Notes under the pieces: model-generated
Database searches by the model: none
Told to the model about the DNA's origin: nothing
The model's input: only the letters and a program-made list of their open reading frames with translations
Made by a program: the position numbers and the translations under genes
Origin: Tetrapyrgos nigripes
Taxonomy: Eukaryota; Basidiomycota; Agaricomycetes; Agaricales; Campanellaceae
Direction: 5' to 3'
Assembly: GCA_013368315.1 (NCBI GenBank)
Contig: JAACJM010000069.1
Coordinates: 62,001 to 126,000 of the forward strand
DNA length: 64,000 nt
In this document: one piece after another, positions 45,556 through 59,950 of the stretch
Layout: each line of letters opens with the position of its first letter
How positions within the stretch are numbered: the first letter of the stretch is position 1

Positions 45556-47615
45556 ATGCCAGACGACGGTGAGCTCAACTTTTTCTCTTTTTCTCTTCCG
45601 CCATGGTCAACGCCATGCTGTTCCATCTAGCTAGCTAGCACGACGATTATCATTACCCCAGCAGGAAGCTTACCCGCCCTCGGCTTTTTTTCTTTTACCT
45701 CTTTTTTACAGAACGTGGTTCATACCGTGAAGAACGTCACCGGTCGTCTAGACACGATGACGGGCACCGTGATAGGGGCGGGGAAAGGGACAGAGATAGG
45801 GACAGAGATCGTTCGGAGCGTTACTCGAGCAGGCGAGATGACAGACACAGAGACAAAGGAAGGGACAGAGAACATGACAGAGATCGCGGTGACCGTTATG
45901 CGCGCTTTGATGATCATCCTCGGAGGTCTCATCGTGACGACGATGACCGTAGGCACCGTCGGGGACGTGATGACGATGCGCACGGTGGTCGCGACAGGCC
46001 CCGTGAACGGGACCGCGACGGAGAGGGTGGAGACAGAGGTGATAGAGGAGAACGTCGCGGACGAGGTGGCAAAAGAGACGGTGTAGGTACGCCTGAGAGG
46101 AGGTCCCCGACTCCAGAGGGCGCTGTGCCTTTGTCTCAGAGAAGACGTAAGGCCTCTGGCTGGGATGTACATGCTCCAGGGTATGAACAGTACTCTGCCA
46201 TGCAAGCCAAGCAGACTGGTATATTTTACTGTCATACGCCTTTTCAGGATACTCATATGTTTCTTTCTAGGTCTCTTCAACCTGCCAGGTGCCAACCGGA
46301 CACAAATCCCGCCCATTCTCGGTATAGCCGGTCTTCCTCCTCCACTTCCAGTTCAGACCTTTGGCATGGGTATTGGAAGCAACCCCAATCTCTCACGTCA
46401 ATCCAGGCGTCTGTACATCGGAAGCATCACCCCCGAGGTCACTGAACAAAATCTCGCCGATTTCTTCAACGCCAAAATGATGGAGATGAACATTGGAACG
46501 GGCGGTTCCGGGAACCCCGTTCTCGCCGTCCAATGCAATTATGAAAAGAACTATGCGTTCATTGAGGTACTATTCATTTTGAATGTCCTGAATTTGCTTC
46601 TCACTTGCATTGTCTATAAACAGTTCCGCAGCGCCGAAGACGCCACCGCTGCCATGGCCTTCGATGGTATCATTTTCTTGAATGGTCCTCTCAAAATTCG
46701 TCGTCCCAAGGATTACGGCGGCGAGCCCATTGCTCAACCCCCTGTCCAAGTACCTGGGGTTGTGTCAACAAACGTTCCTGACTCAATTAACAAAATCTTT
46801 GTTGGCGGTTTACCGACCTATCTAAACGAAGAAAATGTGATGGAATTGCTGAAGAGTTTTGGCGAGTTGAAGGCTTTCAATTTGGTCAGGGAAAATGGCA
46901 ATGGGCCCTCAAAAGTGAGCTTTCCTTTTCATTATCCATACTCTTATTCATGATCATTTGTTAGGGTTTCGCCTTCTTCGAGTACAACGACGCCTCCGTG
47001 ACAGACGTCGCCATCCAGTCTCTCAATGCCATGGAACTCGGCGACCGCTACCTTGTCGTCCAACGTGCTTCAGTTGGCGCCAAACCCGGCTCTTCCATCA
47101 CAGGCATGATCCCCAACCCCAATCTTCCCTACGACCAATTCCCCGAAATTCCTCGTCCCATCATGCCAGCCGGCGAAACCCAATCCCAAGATGCTCGAAT
47201 CCTTCTCATGTTGAACATGGTTACCACCGACGATCTAATCGATGATGCTGAATATGGAGACCTGTATGAGGACATCAAAGAAGAATGCTCGAAGTATGGA
47301 CCAGTAGAAGATTTGAGGATACCTCGTCCCATCAAAAAAGATAAGAAACAATGGGGTTCGGGTGAATCGGGTACTATGATGGATCCTCAGGCTGCTGCGA
47401 GAGTGGATGAAGCTGCTGGTGTGGGGAGGGTTTATGTCAAGTATGTGAGTTCGGAAGGGGCGAATCAGGCGTTGTCGGCCCTGGCGGGTAGGAGTTTTGC
47501 TGGGAGGAGTATTGTTGCGACGCTGTTGTCGGAGGAGTCTCAGACGACACCACCTTTGAATTTGATTTTTGCACCTCAGCCTGAAGCACCCCCGCCTTTG
47601 CCAATGGAGGAGTGA
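45556..47615 (+). CDS. Splicing factor U2AF large subunit
   Basis: Binds the polypyrimidine tract at 3' splice sites and recruits U2 snRNP. The first exon is 13 nt (MPDD and one base). An RD/RE/RS-like charged region of about 120 residues follows, then the U2AF small-subunit-binding Trp segment (KASGWDVHAPGYEQY), RRM1 (LYIGSITPEVTEQ to NYAFIEFRS), RRM2 (KIFVGGLPTYLNEENVMELL to GFAFFEYND) and the C-terminal UHM (LMLNMVTTDDLIDDAEYGD to VGRVYVKYVS). Exons: 45556-45568, 45712-46218, 46271-46566, 46624-46914 and 46965-47615; phases fit throughout. It ends APPPLPMEE, with a last block RSIVATLLSEE. Length and order match the family. Confidence 0.95.
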
Positions 47616-47774
47616 GTGATGGTGAAGGTGTTGTTGGTTATTGGGTGCTTGGGTAATGAGGGTGTCTGTATGTACACAAGTATTAGCATGCTCTGCTCTC
47701 CGTGTTATCGCTATTGAACAAACAGAATACCATATATTGTCACTAGTTACACACAAAGATGTTGGCAAAAGTGA

Positions 47775-49382
47775 CTATTGTTTCCTTAGCTGCGCTGCTG
47801 CTTTCCCTGCTTTTCTTCCAAAGACTGTTCCGGCCGTTAAACCACTTCCACCTGGATAGTTGCCGTGAAAAAGACCTCCAACCATTTCTCCAGTGCAGAA
47901 TAATCCTTCTATCGACTTCCCAACTTCCGACAAGACACCTGCTGTCTCAGGATCTATGGCTAGTCCACCAAAAGTGAAGGTAATTCCGCATGTCACTTTA
48001 ACAGCCATGAACGGTTTCTCATCCAGTGGAAGTGCCCAATTGGATTTGGGTGGTTGAAGTGAATGTTGTGAGGATTGTGTAGACATGTCATCTTTGATAG
48101 CTGGGTCCCATTTCAGGTGAGGGTTCTCCTGTCGATGAGTAGCAACAGCTTGGTTGTATGTATTAACAGTGCCGATGAAGGTCGGGACTTTTGCTTCCTC
48201 TAATCCCTCCTCAACCAATTTGGCAGCCAGTTCCTCGACAGAATCCGCATAAATCTTGCGCACAACCCCATCACCATACTCTTCCTTCCTCAACATCCCC
48301 AACACCTTTCCATCGTATACTTGAAAAACGTATCCACCTGGCTGACGGAGTATCTCTCTACCAAACTTTGCATAGGTGTAATTCCTATAATCTTCACCCT
48401 CATCGACGAAACGCTGTCCAGTGGAATTGATCATAAGGCCAAGAGGGTATCCGGACTTTGTGTAGGTGTTAGTGTGGGAGCGAGAGCCGGAAGAGGAAGA
48501 GGTGTGGTAGTCCCAGCAGGTGGAGTGACAGCCAGCTGCAGACCAGTTTGACGTCACTTTGGGGTTGAGAGGGGAGGCGAGGGTGAAGCCGTCTCCAGTG
48601 TTGTAGGGTGTTCCACGCACCTACAAGAGTAAGAAGAGGCCCCCCAAAAAAAAACAAAGGCAAGCCCTCACCTTTGCATTCCCCCATTCCTGTCCTAGAT
48701 ACTTCATGCGCATTGCAGGATCAGCTTCGAAGCCTCCAGCAGCGAGTACGACTGCAGGGGTTTCAAGTTTGAGGTGTTGTCCGTCTTTCTGAGTAACTAC
48801 TCCCGTTATGACACCATCTTTGAAGAGCAATTCTACAGCAGGAGAATCGAACCAAATCTCTACCCCAGCCTCTTTCAAAGCTCTATGATGAGCTTCAATC
48901 AACCCCTTACCACCATCCTCAACACTAAGCACCATTCCTCCCCAAAACTTTTGTCGACCATCGACTTCATACGCTTGCCGATGAAACGAAAATATAAACG
49001 GGACATTCACTTTGTCTTTCAACCACTGGATAGCATCTCTTGACCCGTCGACCATCGCACCCACAAGCCTCTCATCCGATCTCTCTCCACTCAAACGCAT
49101 GATGTCACCGATAAAGTCTTCTCGGGTATATGGATCCATATCGATTTTATTGGCTTGTTCAGAGTTGGGTTGGACGTTTGTCACGATGGGAAGGAGGTCC
49201 GAGAGACCGGTGTGTGTGGTACGGTAGCCACCAGCAGTGAAGTAGCCGTTACCTCCGGCCCAAGAGGTTGGGGATTTTTCGAGGATAAGGACTCGGTTGC
49301 AGCCGTTGTGGATGGCGGAGAGGGCAGCTGAGCATCCTGCGTTTCCGGAGCCGATGCAGATACAGTCGTACTTGTTAGACAT
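47775..49382 (-). CDS. FAD-dependent fumarate-reductase/tricarballylate-dehydrogenase-like flavoprotein
   Basis: Flavoprotein of the succinate dehydrogenase/fumarate reductase family. Two exons (48672-49382 and 47775-48620). FAD-binding N-terminus YDCICIGSGNAGCSAALSA with GxGxxG and an acidic end (LILEKSP), then WAGGNGYFTAGGYR, the GGKGLIEAHHRALKEAG helix, VVLAAGGFEADPAMR, GLMINSTGQRFVDEGEDY (the substrate-binding and proton-delivery region) and the C-terminal GLFCTGEMVGGLFHGNYPGG and GRKAGKAAAQLRKQ. Resembles bacterial TcuA-type dehydrogenases more than soluble fumarate reductase; substrate unknown. About 518 residues and no signal peptide. It converges with U2AF, with 159 nt between stops. 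Confidence 0.85.
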
Positions 49383-49524
49383 GAGCAGAACTGGGTTAGA
49401 TGATAGATGTAGACACGAAGGAGATGAAGGTAGTCTAGAAACTCCGTTCCCAGGTCGCGTACTTTTTGGTGCTCGTGATCAGTTAGTTCTTCGTCCCAGG
49501 CTCACGACGTGGAGTCCAGCCAAG

Positions 49525-50052
49525 TTACGGGAGGCCGTTTTCGAAGCCTCTTACAGTCATGGCATTTATAAGCGCGTCCCATTCGTCTAAATCGAGACCG
49601 ACAGATGGGGTGGCCAGTATCGCGTTCACGAACAGGGTGCAGTCCAAATTTGGTGGTCTAGCAAACGCAGGCATGTCTGGTATTGGTAGGGGAGTCTATC
49701 CACTCCTTAGCAAACCCTACCAGCAAGTATAGGGATGAATACGTGAAACTCACTTCCGACTTTTCCAAATGTCCAATAATCATCACCGGTGTCCATTTAT
49801 CATTGACCCAGCGTGAAGATGGGTCTAGAGCTAAAGACACATCGACAAGGACTGCTTGGCCCCTGGAAGCGAACAGCATAAGGCCTGTTTCTTCACTGTA
49901 GCATATCAAACTAAGGGCAGTGAGTCTGAGCCAGATGTAATTAGTGGTGAGTATTGAGGGACTTGCCTCCCTGCAATACGAAGTTTGCGACCAATGAGGG
50001 ATTCTCGGATTGACGCTATACGGACAACAGCTGCAGAGTCTGTCTGGGGCAT
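49525..50052 (-). CDS. TEN1-like CST complex subunit (OB fold), tentative
   Basis: Small protein of about 130 residues in three exons (49967-50052, 49754-49910, 49525-49695). It reads MPQTDSAAVVRIASIRESLI, GRKLRIAGSLICYSEETGL, MLFASRGQAVLVDVSLALD, WVNDKWTPVMIIGHLEKSE and LDCTLFVNAILATPSVGLDL. The strand pattern and the segment G(K/R)L.xx.Gxxxxx resemble TEN1, which with STN1 and CTC1/Cdc13 caps telomeres and aids lagging-strand fill-in. Intron 1 uses a GC donor (GCAAGT) and intron 2 an acceptor at 49696; both phases then fit. The extreme C-terminus (VRGFENGLP) may run into an unspliced intron, since GTAAGA occurs there. The family call is by overall pattern only. Confidence 0.55.
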
Positions 50053-50232
50053 AGTATATGAAAGACTAGTATATACTTGACTGAAAATCTGTGTGCTTTA
50101 ACGCAGAGATTGAGGGTGACAAGAAGCCCGGGATTTGCCGTAGAACTGTACAGTTACACGATCGGCAAGCGTAAAGCGTAATCACAAAAAAGTTAGCAAG
50201 ACCAACAACTCAAGACCCAAAAAAATCCAAGC
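50053..50232. promoter_or_regulatory. Divergent promoter, TEN1-like gene and uL1
   Basis: 180 nt between start codons of a low-abundance type gene and a ribosomal protein gene. No TATA box, as is usual for ribosomal protein promoters in fungi. Confidence 0.45.
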
Positions 50233-51146
50233 ATGAGGTATGTGTTTAGTGTCGGGGTGTATAGGACGTTCTGACTGTCGTATAGTGGATCGAAACTCTC
50301 AGTGTCAAGTGTGCGGGGCTCTATCAAAGATCTTTTGGCAGAAGCCAATGGTGAAAAGCGTCGTAACTTTGTGGAAACCATCGAGTTGCAGATTGGTCTG
50401 AAGAACTATGACCCTCAAAGGGACAAGCGTTTCTCTGGAACTGTCAAGTACGTCGTTTGTCGCTGTTCATATTTATCCTCTAACAAGTTGTGTGTATACA
50501 GGCTCCCTCACGTTCCCCGTCCTCGCATGTCGATTTGCATTCTGGCTGATGCTGCCGACATTGACCGTGCCAAGCAGATTGAGCTTGAGTACATGTCCGT
50601 TGATGATTTGAAAAAGTACGTTTGAGAACCCTTGAGATTTGTGTCGTGCTAACGTTACTTCCAGACTTAACAAGAACAAAAAGCTCGTCAAGAAGCTTGC
50701 CAAGAAATACGATGCTTTCCTTGCCTCTGAGACTTTAATCAAGCAAATTCCTCGTTTGCTCGGTCCTGGTCTTTCCAAGGGTTAGTCGACTGAACTCTTT
50801 TTTATGTGATGATTTCTTATACTCTGCTCTAGCTGGCAAGTTCCCTACCCCCATCTCCCATGCTGAAGATCTCAGCAACAAGCTCGTCGAGGTCCGCTCC
50901 ACTATCAAGTTCCAGCTCAAGAAGGTTCTTTGCTTGGGTGTTGCAGTTGGCCACGTCCAGATGAACGACGACCAGGTCCTCGGTAACGTCATGCTCAGTA
51001 AGTTCAAAGTTGTGCATTTCAGCTGCTGTTCCCTCACATGCTTTCCAGGTATCAACTTCCTCGTCTCTCTGTTGAAGAAGAACTGGCAGAACGTCAAGTC
51101 TTTGCACATCAAAACAACCATGGGTAAACCCGTGCGTTTGTTCTAG
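50233..51146 (+). CDS. RPL10A: 60S ribosomal protein L10a (uL1)
   Basis: Forms the mobile L1 stalk of the large ribosomal subunit, involved in E-site tRNA release. The first exon is 5 nt (ATG and AG), then [119 protein letters not shown] and [20 protein letters not shown], ending KPVRLF. All the conserved uL1 blocks are present. Exons: 50233-50237, 50286-50447, 50502-50615, 50665-50780, 50833-50997 and 51049-51146. Intact. Confidence 0.96.
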
Positions 51147-51567
51147 ATGTCGGCATACATATCCTCTGTTTTGGAGATGGTGGAGGAGGACTACGAGTGG
51201 GATTTGCATGAGTGGTATTATCTAGGAGTACGCTTGAGAAAGGGTCGTAATGCATACCACGAAGCCCCGCACGCTTGTACCAACAGCTCTGAGGGAGAGT
51301 TGATTGGGAGCTGATGCGATCTTTTTCTCATGTCTTGCTTTCTGGTTGATGCTACTTTTGTTGCTTTTACGCTCGTGTTGCTATGATCAATCATGCGATG
51401 TATGCTGTATTCTATAGTACTTATGTAGCAATCTTGACGTCTATTGAACACACTCAAACAAAAAGCCTGATCGCGTCGTTGTCTTGATCACGCGCCTCAC
51501 GCGTCGTTGTTCTCAGACTTCCACCTTGTAACAGAGCCCCCTCTGTTGGGCTCAACGCTGTCTCAGC
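51147..51567. other. Intergenic between uL1 and SMC3
   Basis: 421 nt holding the uL1 3' UTR and the SMC3 promoter. A repeated GCGTCGTTGT motif occurs at about 51473 and 51501. An ACGCGT (MluI cell-cycle box core) is not visible, but CACGCGTCG at about 51498 contains it in part, reading ACGCGTCG. No gene. Confidence 0.45.
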
Positions 51568-56018
<4,451 letters not shown>

Positions 56019-56191
56019 TGTCCCCTGCTTTGTTCTTTTTCGCCTCTCATATCTTTATGTTGCTGTCGATGTCCCTGGTGCTTTGGATCTCTGTTGTATT
56101 CTGTTCCTGTAATGATACTAGTATTAAAAGGGATAAACTCTTTGACATCCCAAAGACTTGCTTCATCAATCTATTTTCGCTGAATAGAAGC

Positions 56192-58076
56192 ATGACTTCG
56201 TTTGACTCCAATGATGAACTTGCGACGGCCCATTTGCTTTGGACGACAGCTTCTCTCCCTGAAGAATATTTGGGTCGCTTAAGGCTGACACCACATCCAG
56301 ACTGTACTGTCAATTCGTCTTTCAAACTTGCCGAGGCTGCACAGGTAAAGCGATTCTTGATGTTGTCCTCAGTCCAAGGTTGACGCAAACTAGACATCAA
56401 TAGGCCTGTCGGCGCTTTCTGCAGCCTTATTTCACGATCTTCGTACTGGAGTCAAACAGGATGTTAGCGTAGACGCTAGACTGGCCGTCCTGGAGTTCCG
56501 TCAGTGCAGACTCGCGACAATATCGATGTCCGACACCTTATCTTTCTCGCAGGGAGTGAGTCCTTTTACACGCTGGATCGGAAAGCTCCTGGTCCTATCT
56601 GGGATCAAATTGCCGGGTTATACAAGACAAAAGATGGTCGTGTTCGGATTCATACGAATTTTCCTCAGTAAGTCTCTTGCCTCGAGAGAGTGGACTTTTT
56701 GACCTTTATGACCTATTGCAGTCATCGTCATGGTATTCTCGACTTACTCAAGATTCCGAATACTCCAGCAGTGACTAAAGCTCAAGTGCAAGACGCCTTA
56801 CTTCAATGGACGTCGCAGGATTTTGAGAGACAAGCTGGAGAGGCAAGGATGTGTGCATTTGCACTACGCTCGTTTGAGGAATGGGACCAACACCCCCATG
56901 CTCAAGCTTTAGTAGGAACACCACCAGTTGTCATCAAAAGGATCGGCGATGCACCAAGGCGGCAGATCGAAGAGGGAGTACAACCGTCGAAACATGCTCT
57001 AGAAGGTATTAGAGTGCTGGACTTGAGTAGGGTCCTTGCTGGACCAGTTGCTGGTAGGACCTTGGCTGGTACGTCCTCAACCCCTAATCATATCTGATCG
57101 TCTCTGTATAAAACTGCCTATTAATGTACACACAGCTCATGGTGCCGATGACCTCCTTGTGACCTCTCCCCTTCTTCCTGCACTTCCCGACTTGGACGTC
57201 GACACATCCCGCGGAAAACGCACTACCCAACTCGATCTTACCCACACTGAAGACTCTGAGAAACTGAAATCTCTCGCTCGAGATGCGGATGTGTTCCTAC
57301 AAGCTTATCGTCCTGGAGCGTTGGAAGTCAAAGGTTTTGGTGTTGATGAATTGATGAAGATGGAGGGCAAGCGCAAGCACGGCATTGTATGCGCCAACCT
57401 GTGTGCGTGGGGTTGGGACGGGCCTTGGAAAGACCGCAGAGGTGTAAGATTCCCTCACCACGTCCATGGGAGGTACTGATTGAGTGACCTTTGACGATAG
57501 TTTGATTCGCTTGTCCAAACAAGCACTGGCTTCAACGTGGCTGAAGGGCAAGCATACTCAGCATATCTTGCATCAATTGGTCAAGCAGCAGATCCTGAAC
57601 CAAGACCCTTCCCGATGCAAGCTCTCGATCATACTGCTGGTTATCTGCTCGCTTTTGGAATTAACGCTGCTCTCTGTAAAACTATAACAGTGAGTATGCT
57701 GGTAACTACATTTCCGTAATCTACTTCACTGATTTTCCCGTCGGCGTGGCGTTGGCAATAGGAAGGCGGATCTTGGGAAGTCCAAGTTTCTCTCGCAGCT
57801 GTAGGTCAGTGGATCAGGTCTTTGGGTAAAGTATCCCCCGAGGAGGCGTTTGGGAAAGGGAAGCCTTTGCCTTCCTCGTCGTTTCCTCAGCATGAAGAAA
57901 TTCAGCGGTTGTCTGTAGATTGGCCACAGTCAAACCAGCTTCACGGCCGTTCTCGGACAATGACTGCTTTGAGGCATGCAGCTGTTCTGTCGCGGACACC
58001 CGTCCGGGAAGGCCGAGTCGAGGAAGGAGAGCCCGGGGCTCCGTTGGTGCTGGATTCAAGTCAAGCAACCTGGTGA
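56192..58076 (+). CDS. Family III CoA-transferase (CaiB/BaiF)
   Basis: Transfers CoA between carboxylic acids; fungal members are uncharacterised. Start MTSFDSNDELATAHLLWTTA. Blocks: LGRLRLTPHPDCTVNSSFKL, GLSALSAALFHDLRTGVKQD, LAVLEFRSESFYTLDRKAPG (spliced across an intron starting at about 56500), DQIAGLYKTKDGRVRIHTNF, GIRVLDLSRVLAGPVAGRTL (the CaiB core), HGADDLLVTSPLLPALPDLD, ADVFLQAYRPGALEVKGFGV, CANLCAWGWDGPW, HTAGYLLAFGINAAL and LAAVGQWIRSLGKVS. About 7 introns. It ends VLDSSQATW. The usual catalytic Asp lies in the DVDTSRGKRTTQLDL or nearby stretch; I cannot assign it surely. It starts 173 nt after SMC3, same strand. Confidence 0.85.
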
Positions 58077-59582
58077 TTCTGGAGCAATATAGCACCGCTA
58101 TACTAAGTTTATTCTGGTGTAAACTGTATATGATCTGCTGTACATATATGTAAATCTTCAAGGACTTTAAACTTGCCGACCACTTCAAAAAGAGCGAAAA
58201 CATGCTGAAAAACCTTTCTGTTTCACTGACGGCAGTCAACCATTCTGCGGTAAGGTTTCACAGTACTCCATCACATACCAGAGAAGAGCTGGCCCTATTT
58301 CCACTCGCCGCCCATATCAGTAAGAAACTTTCAACGTCAATCCGAGTTCCAGCCCATCGTGCTCCAATTCTCGTAAAGGGGGTTCGGCGCTGTGTCTGAA
58401 AGACGGGACCCAGCCGCCCGCAGAGAAGAGTGCCTTTTATCATCGAGATGCGCCTCGAGAGTGAAAGATAACAGATTGCTGAAGTAGCCTTGGATTTTCG
58501 TCGACGCTCCTGTGCGAGATTCCACTATTGAGAGGATAGCCATTGGGGTGGGTAAAAGAATATCGTAGGTCTCACTGCTCCAACTATGCTTCCCAATCCG
58601 CATATGAAAGAATGTCACCCGAGGGATCAAGGCTACACACCTGAGTGTGAGATTCGGGAAGAAAGAGGGAGTAAACAAGCCACAATCTCATTCCAGTTCG
58701 AGATGCGCAAGCGCCGGGGTCAGTGAGAATTTGGGCAAGGCCTTGACCTAACGCGAAAATCCCAGACCCTAGCCTATCAGATTAGAGAAAAGGTCTGGAG
58801 AATGGGGGCGAGCGTGTTAGCCTGCTCGAAAACAGCCTTTTGAAGACCAGAAAACGCGGACCACAAGTCTTGAAGATGGCGGTAGAAACTCTTGTAATCC
58901 TCCCGAGAATGCAGACCATGGCAAGAGCTACCCTGCGATGGTTGTCGGCGTTGTTTGGCTGCCTTACGGCGCAACCCAAACTAGCGCAAGCTGCTTTGTC
59001 TCGAGGGTCCGGGTAAGGATGATGGTGGACTGTCCGGGATGTTTGAGAGGAAAAGGACGGCTGGGCTAACGACGTTACGATATGTCACCGAACGCTGGGA
59101 CAGCAATTGCATTAGTGAACCATGACCTGCAACACTGGCCATTTGCATGCCGATGGTAATAGTAGTGGTGGTGGTAAAGATAATAGAAGATAGCCTACAG
59201 CAGGGAAGAACAGCCGTGTATCTCACCATAAATTGAATTTGTCACGAGGTAAATCCGTGAGCGTCGCGCAGGAACCAAATTTGGTAATAGGAATTGTCCT
59301 CCATCATCCTGGTGCCCAGTCTGCTCACCGAGGTAAGTATCTAGGCCTTAATATCTTGCTCACCAATCATATACTTATTTGGATGGTAGAATAGAATTTC
59401 TCTAGCTCAAGTTTGCTTCTACGCTTGTTTGATATTCGTCATATCAGCATTACACTTAATGAACTTTTTTTTTTTGCCTTTGAATCGTAACGGAGAAGTT
59501 GTGGATCGAGAGAAGACACCCTCAAAGCACTTTGTCCTACTTTAAGAATGCAAAAGGAGGAGCTCTTCCAGCTCGACGCATA
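58077..59582. other. Gene-poor stretch (1.5 kb) outside inverted repeat arm 2
   Basis: No gene recognised. Short frames on both strands (for example 58337-58678 minus and 58981-59229 minus) overlap each other and have no family. A T-run occurs at about 59467. It does not match the sequence flanking arm 1. Confidence 0.45.
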
Positions 59583-59597
59583 GTATGATTTCTGACA

Positions 59598-59623
59598 GTC
59601 CGACACTGGCGCGCGCGTCGGAC
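59598..59623. promoter_or_regulatory. Perfect dyad upstream of AFR-D
   Basis: GTCCGAC, 12 nt (ACTGGCGCGCGC), GTCGGAC, a perfect inverted repeat 327 nt before the AFR-D start codon. The AFR-A counterpart at 14844-14869 keeps one half exactly. It could bind a dimeric zinc-cluster regulator (CGG-type half-sites: TCGGA), which is inference. Confidence 0.4.
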
Positions 59624-59860
59624 CCTCTCCAGATGCTTCTTCTCAACGGCTTCGTATGATGATTACAAAATAAATGAACCGCAAGTTTGATATTCCCTGC
59701 TTTTCATACACTGATCGCGTTTATCGCTCAACAGGTTACTTCTTTGCAGAACGAAACGATCGGTCACAAGGAAAACAGCCAATACTGGCGTACTCACCTT
59801 CGGGGATGGACTGCTCCGAGTCCCTCGTCGTCGACGTCTTCATACCTGGGCGAGTTTCGG

Positions 59861-59868
59861 TTATAAGG
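59861..59868 (+). promoter_or_regulatory. TATA-like box of AFR-D
   Basis: TTATAAGG 83 nt upstream of the AFR-D ATG, in the same place as in AFR-A. Confidence 0.5.
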
Positions 59869-59950
59869 ACCGTCATCAGCTTTCCATGTCTCCACAAATC
59901 TACTCTACCCTTACTTACAACCGACACTCGCAGCACTACTCTAATCAATC

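Noticed and set aside
45720..46316. Open frame of 198 codons on the minus strand
   Set aside because: It is the antisense shadow of the Arg/Asp-rich repeat region of the U2AF large subunit; low-complexity sequence keeps opposite frames open.
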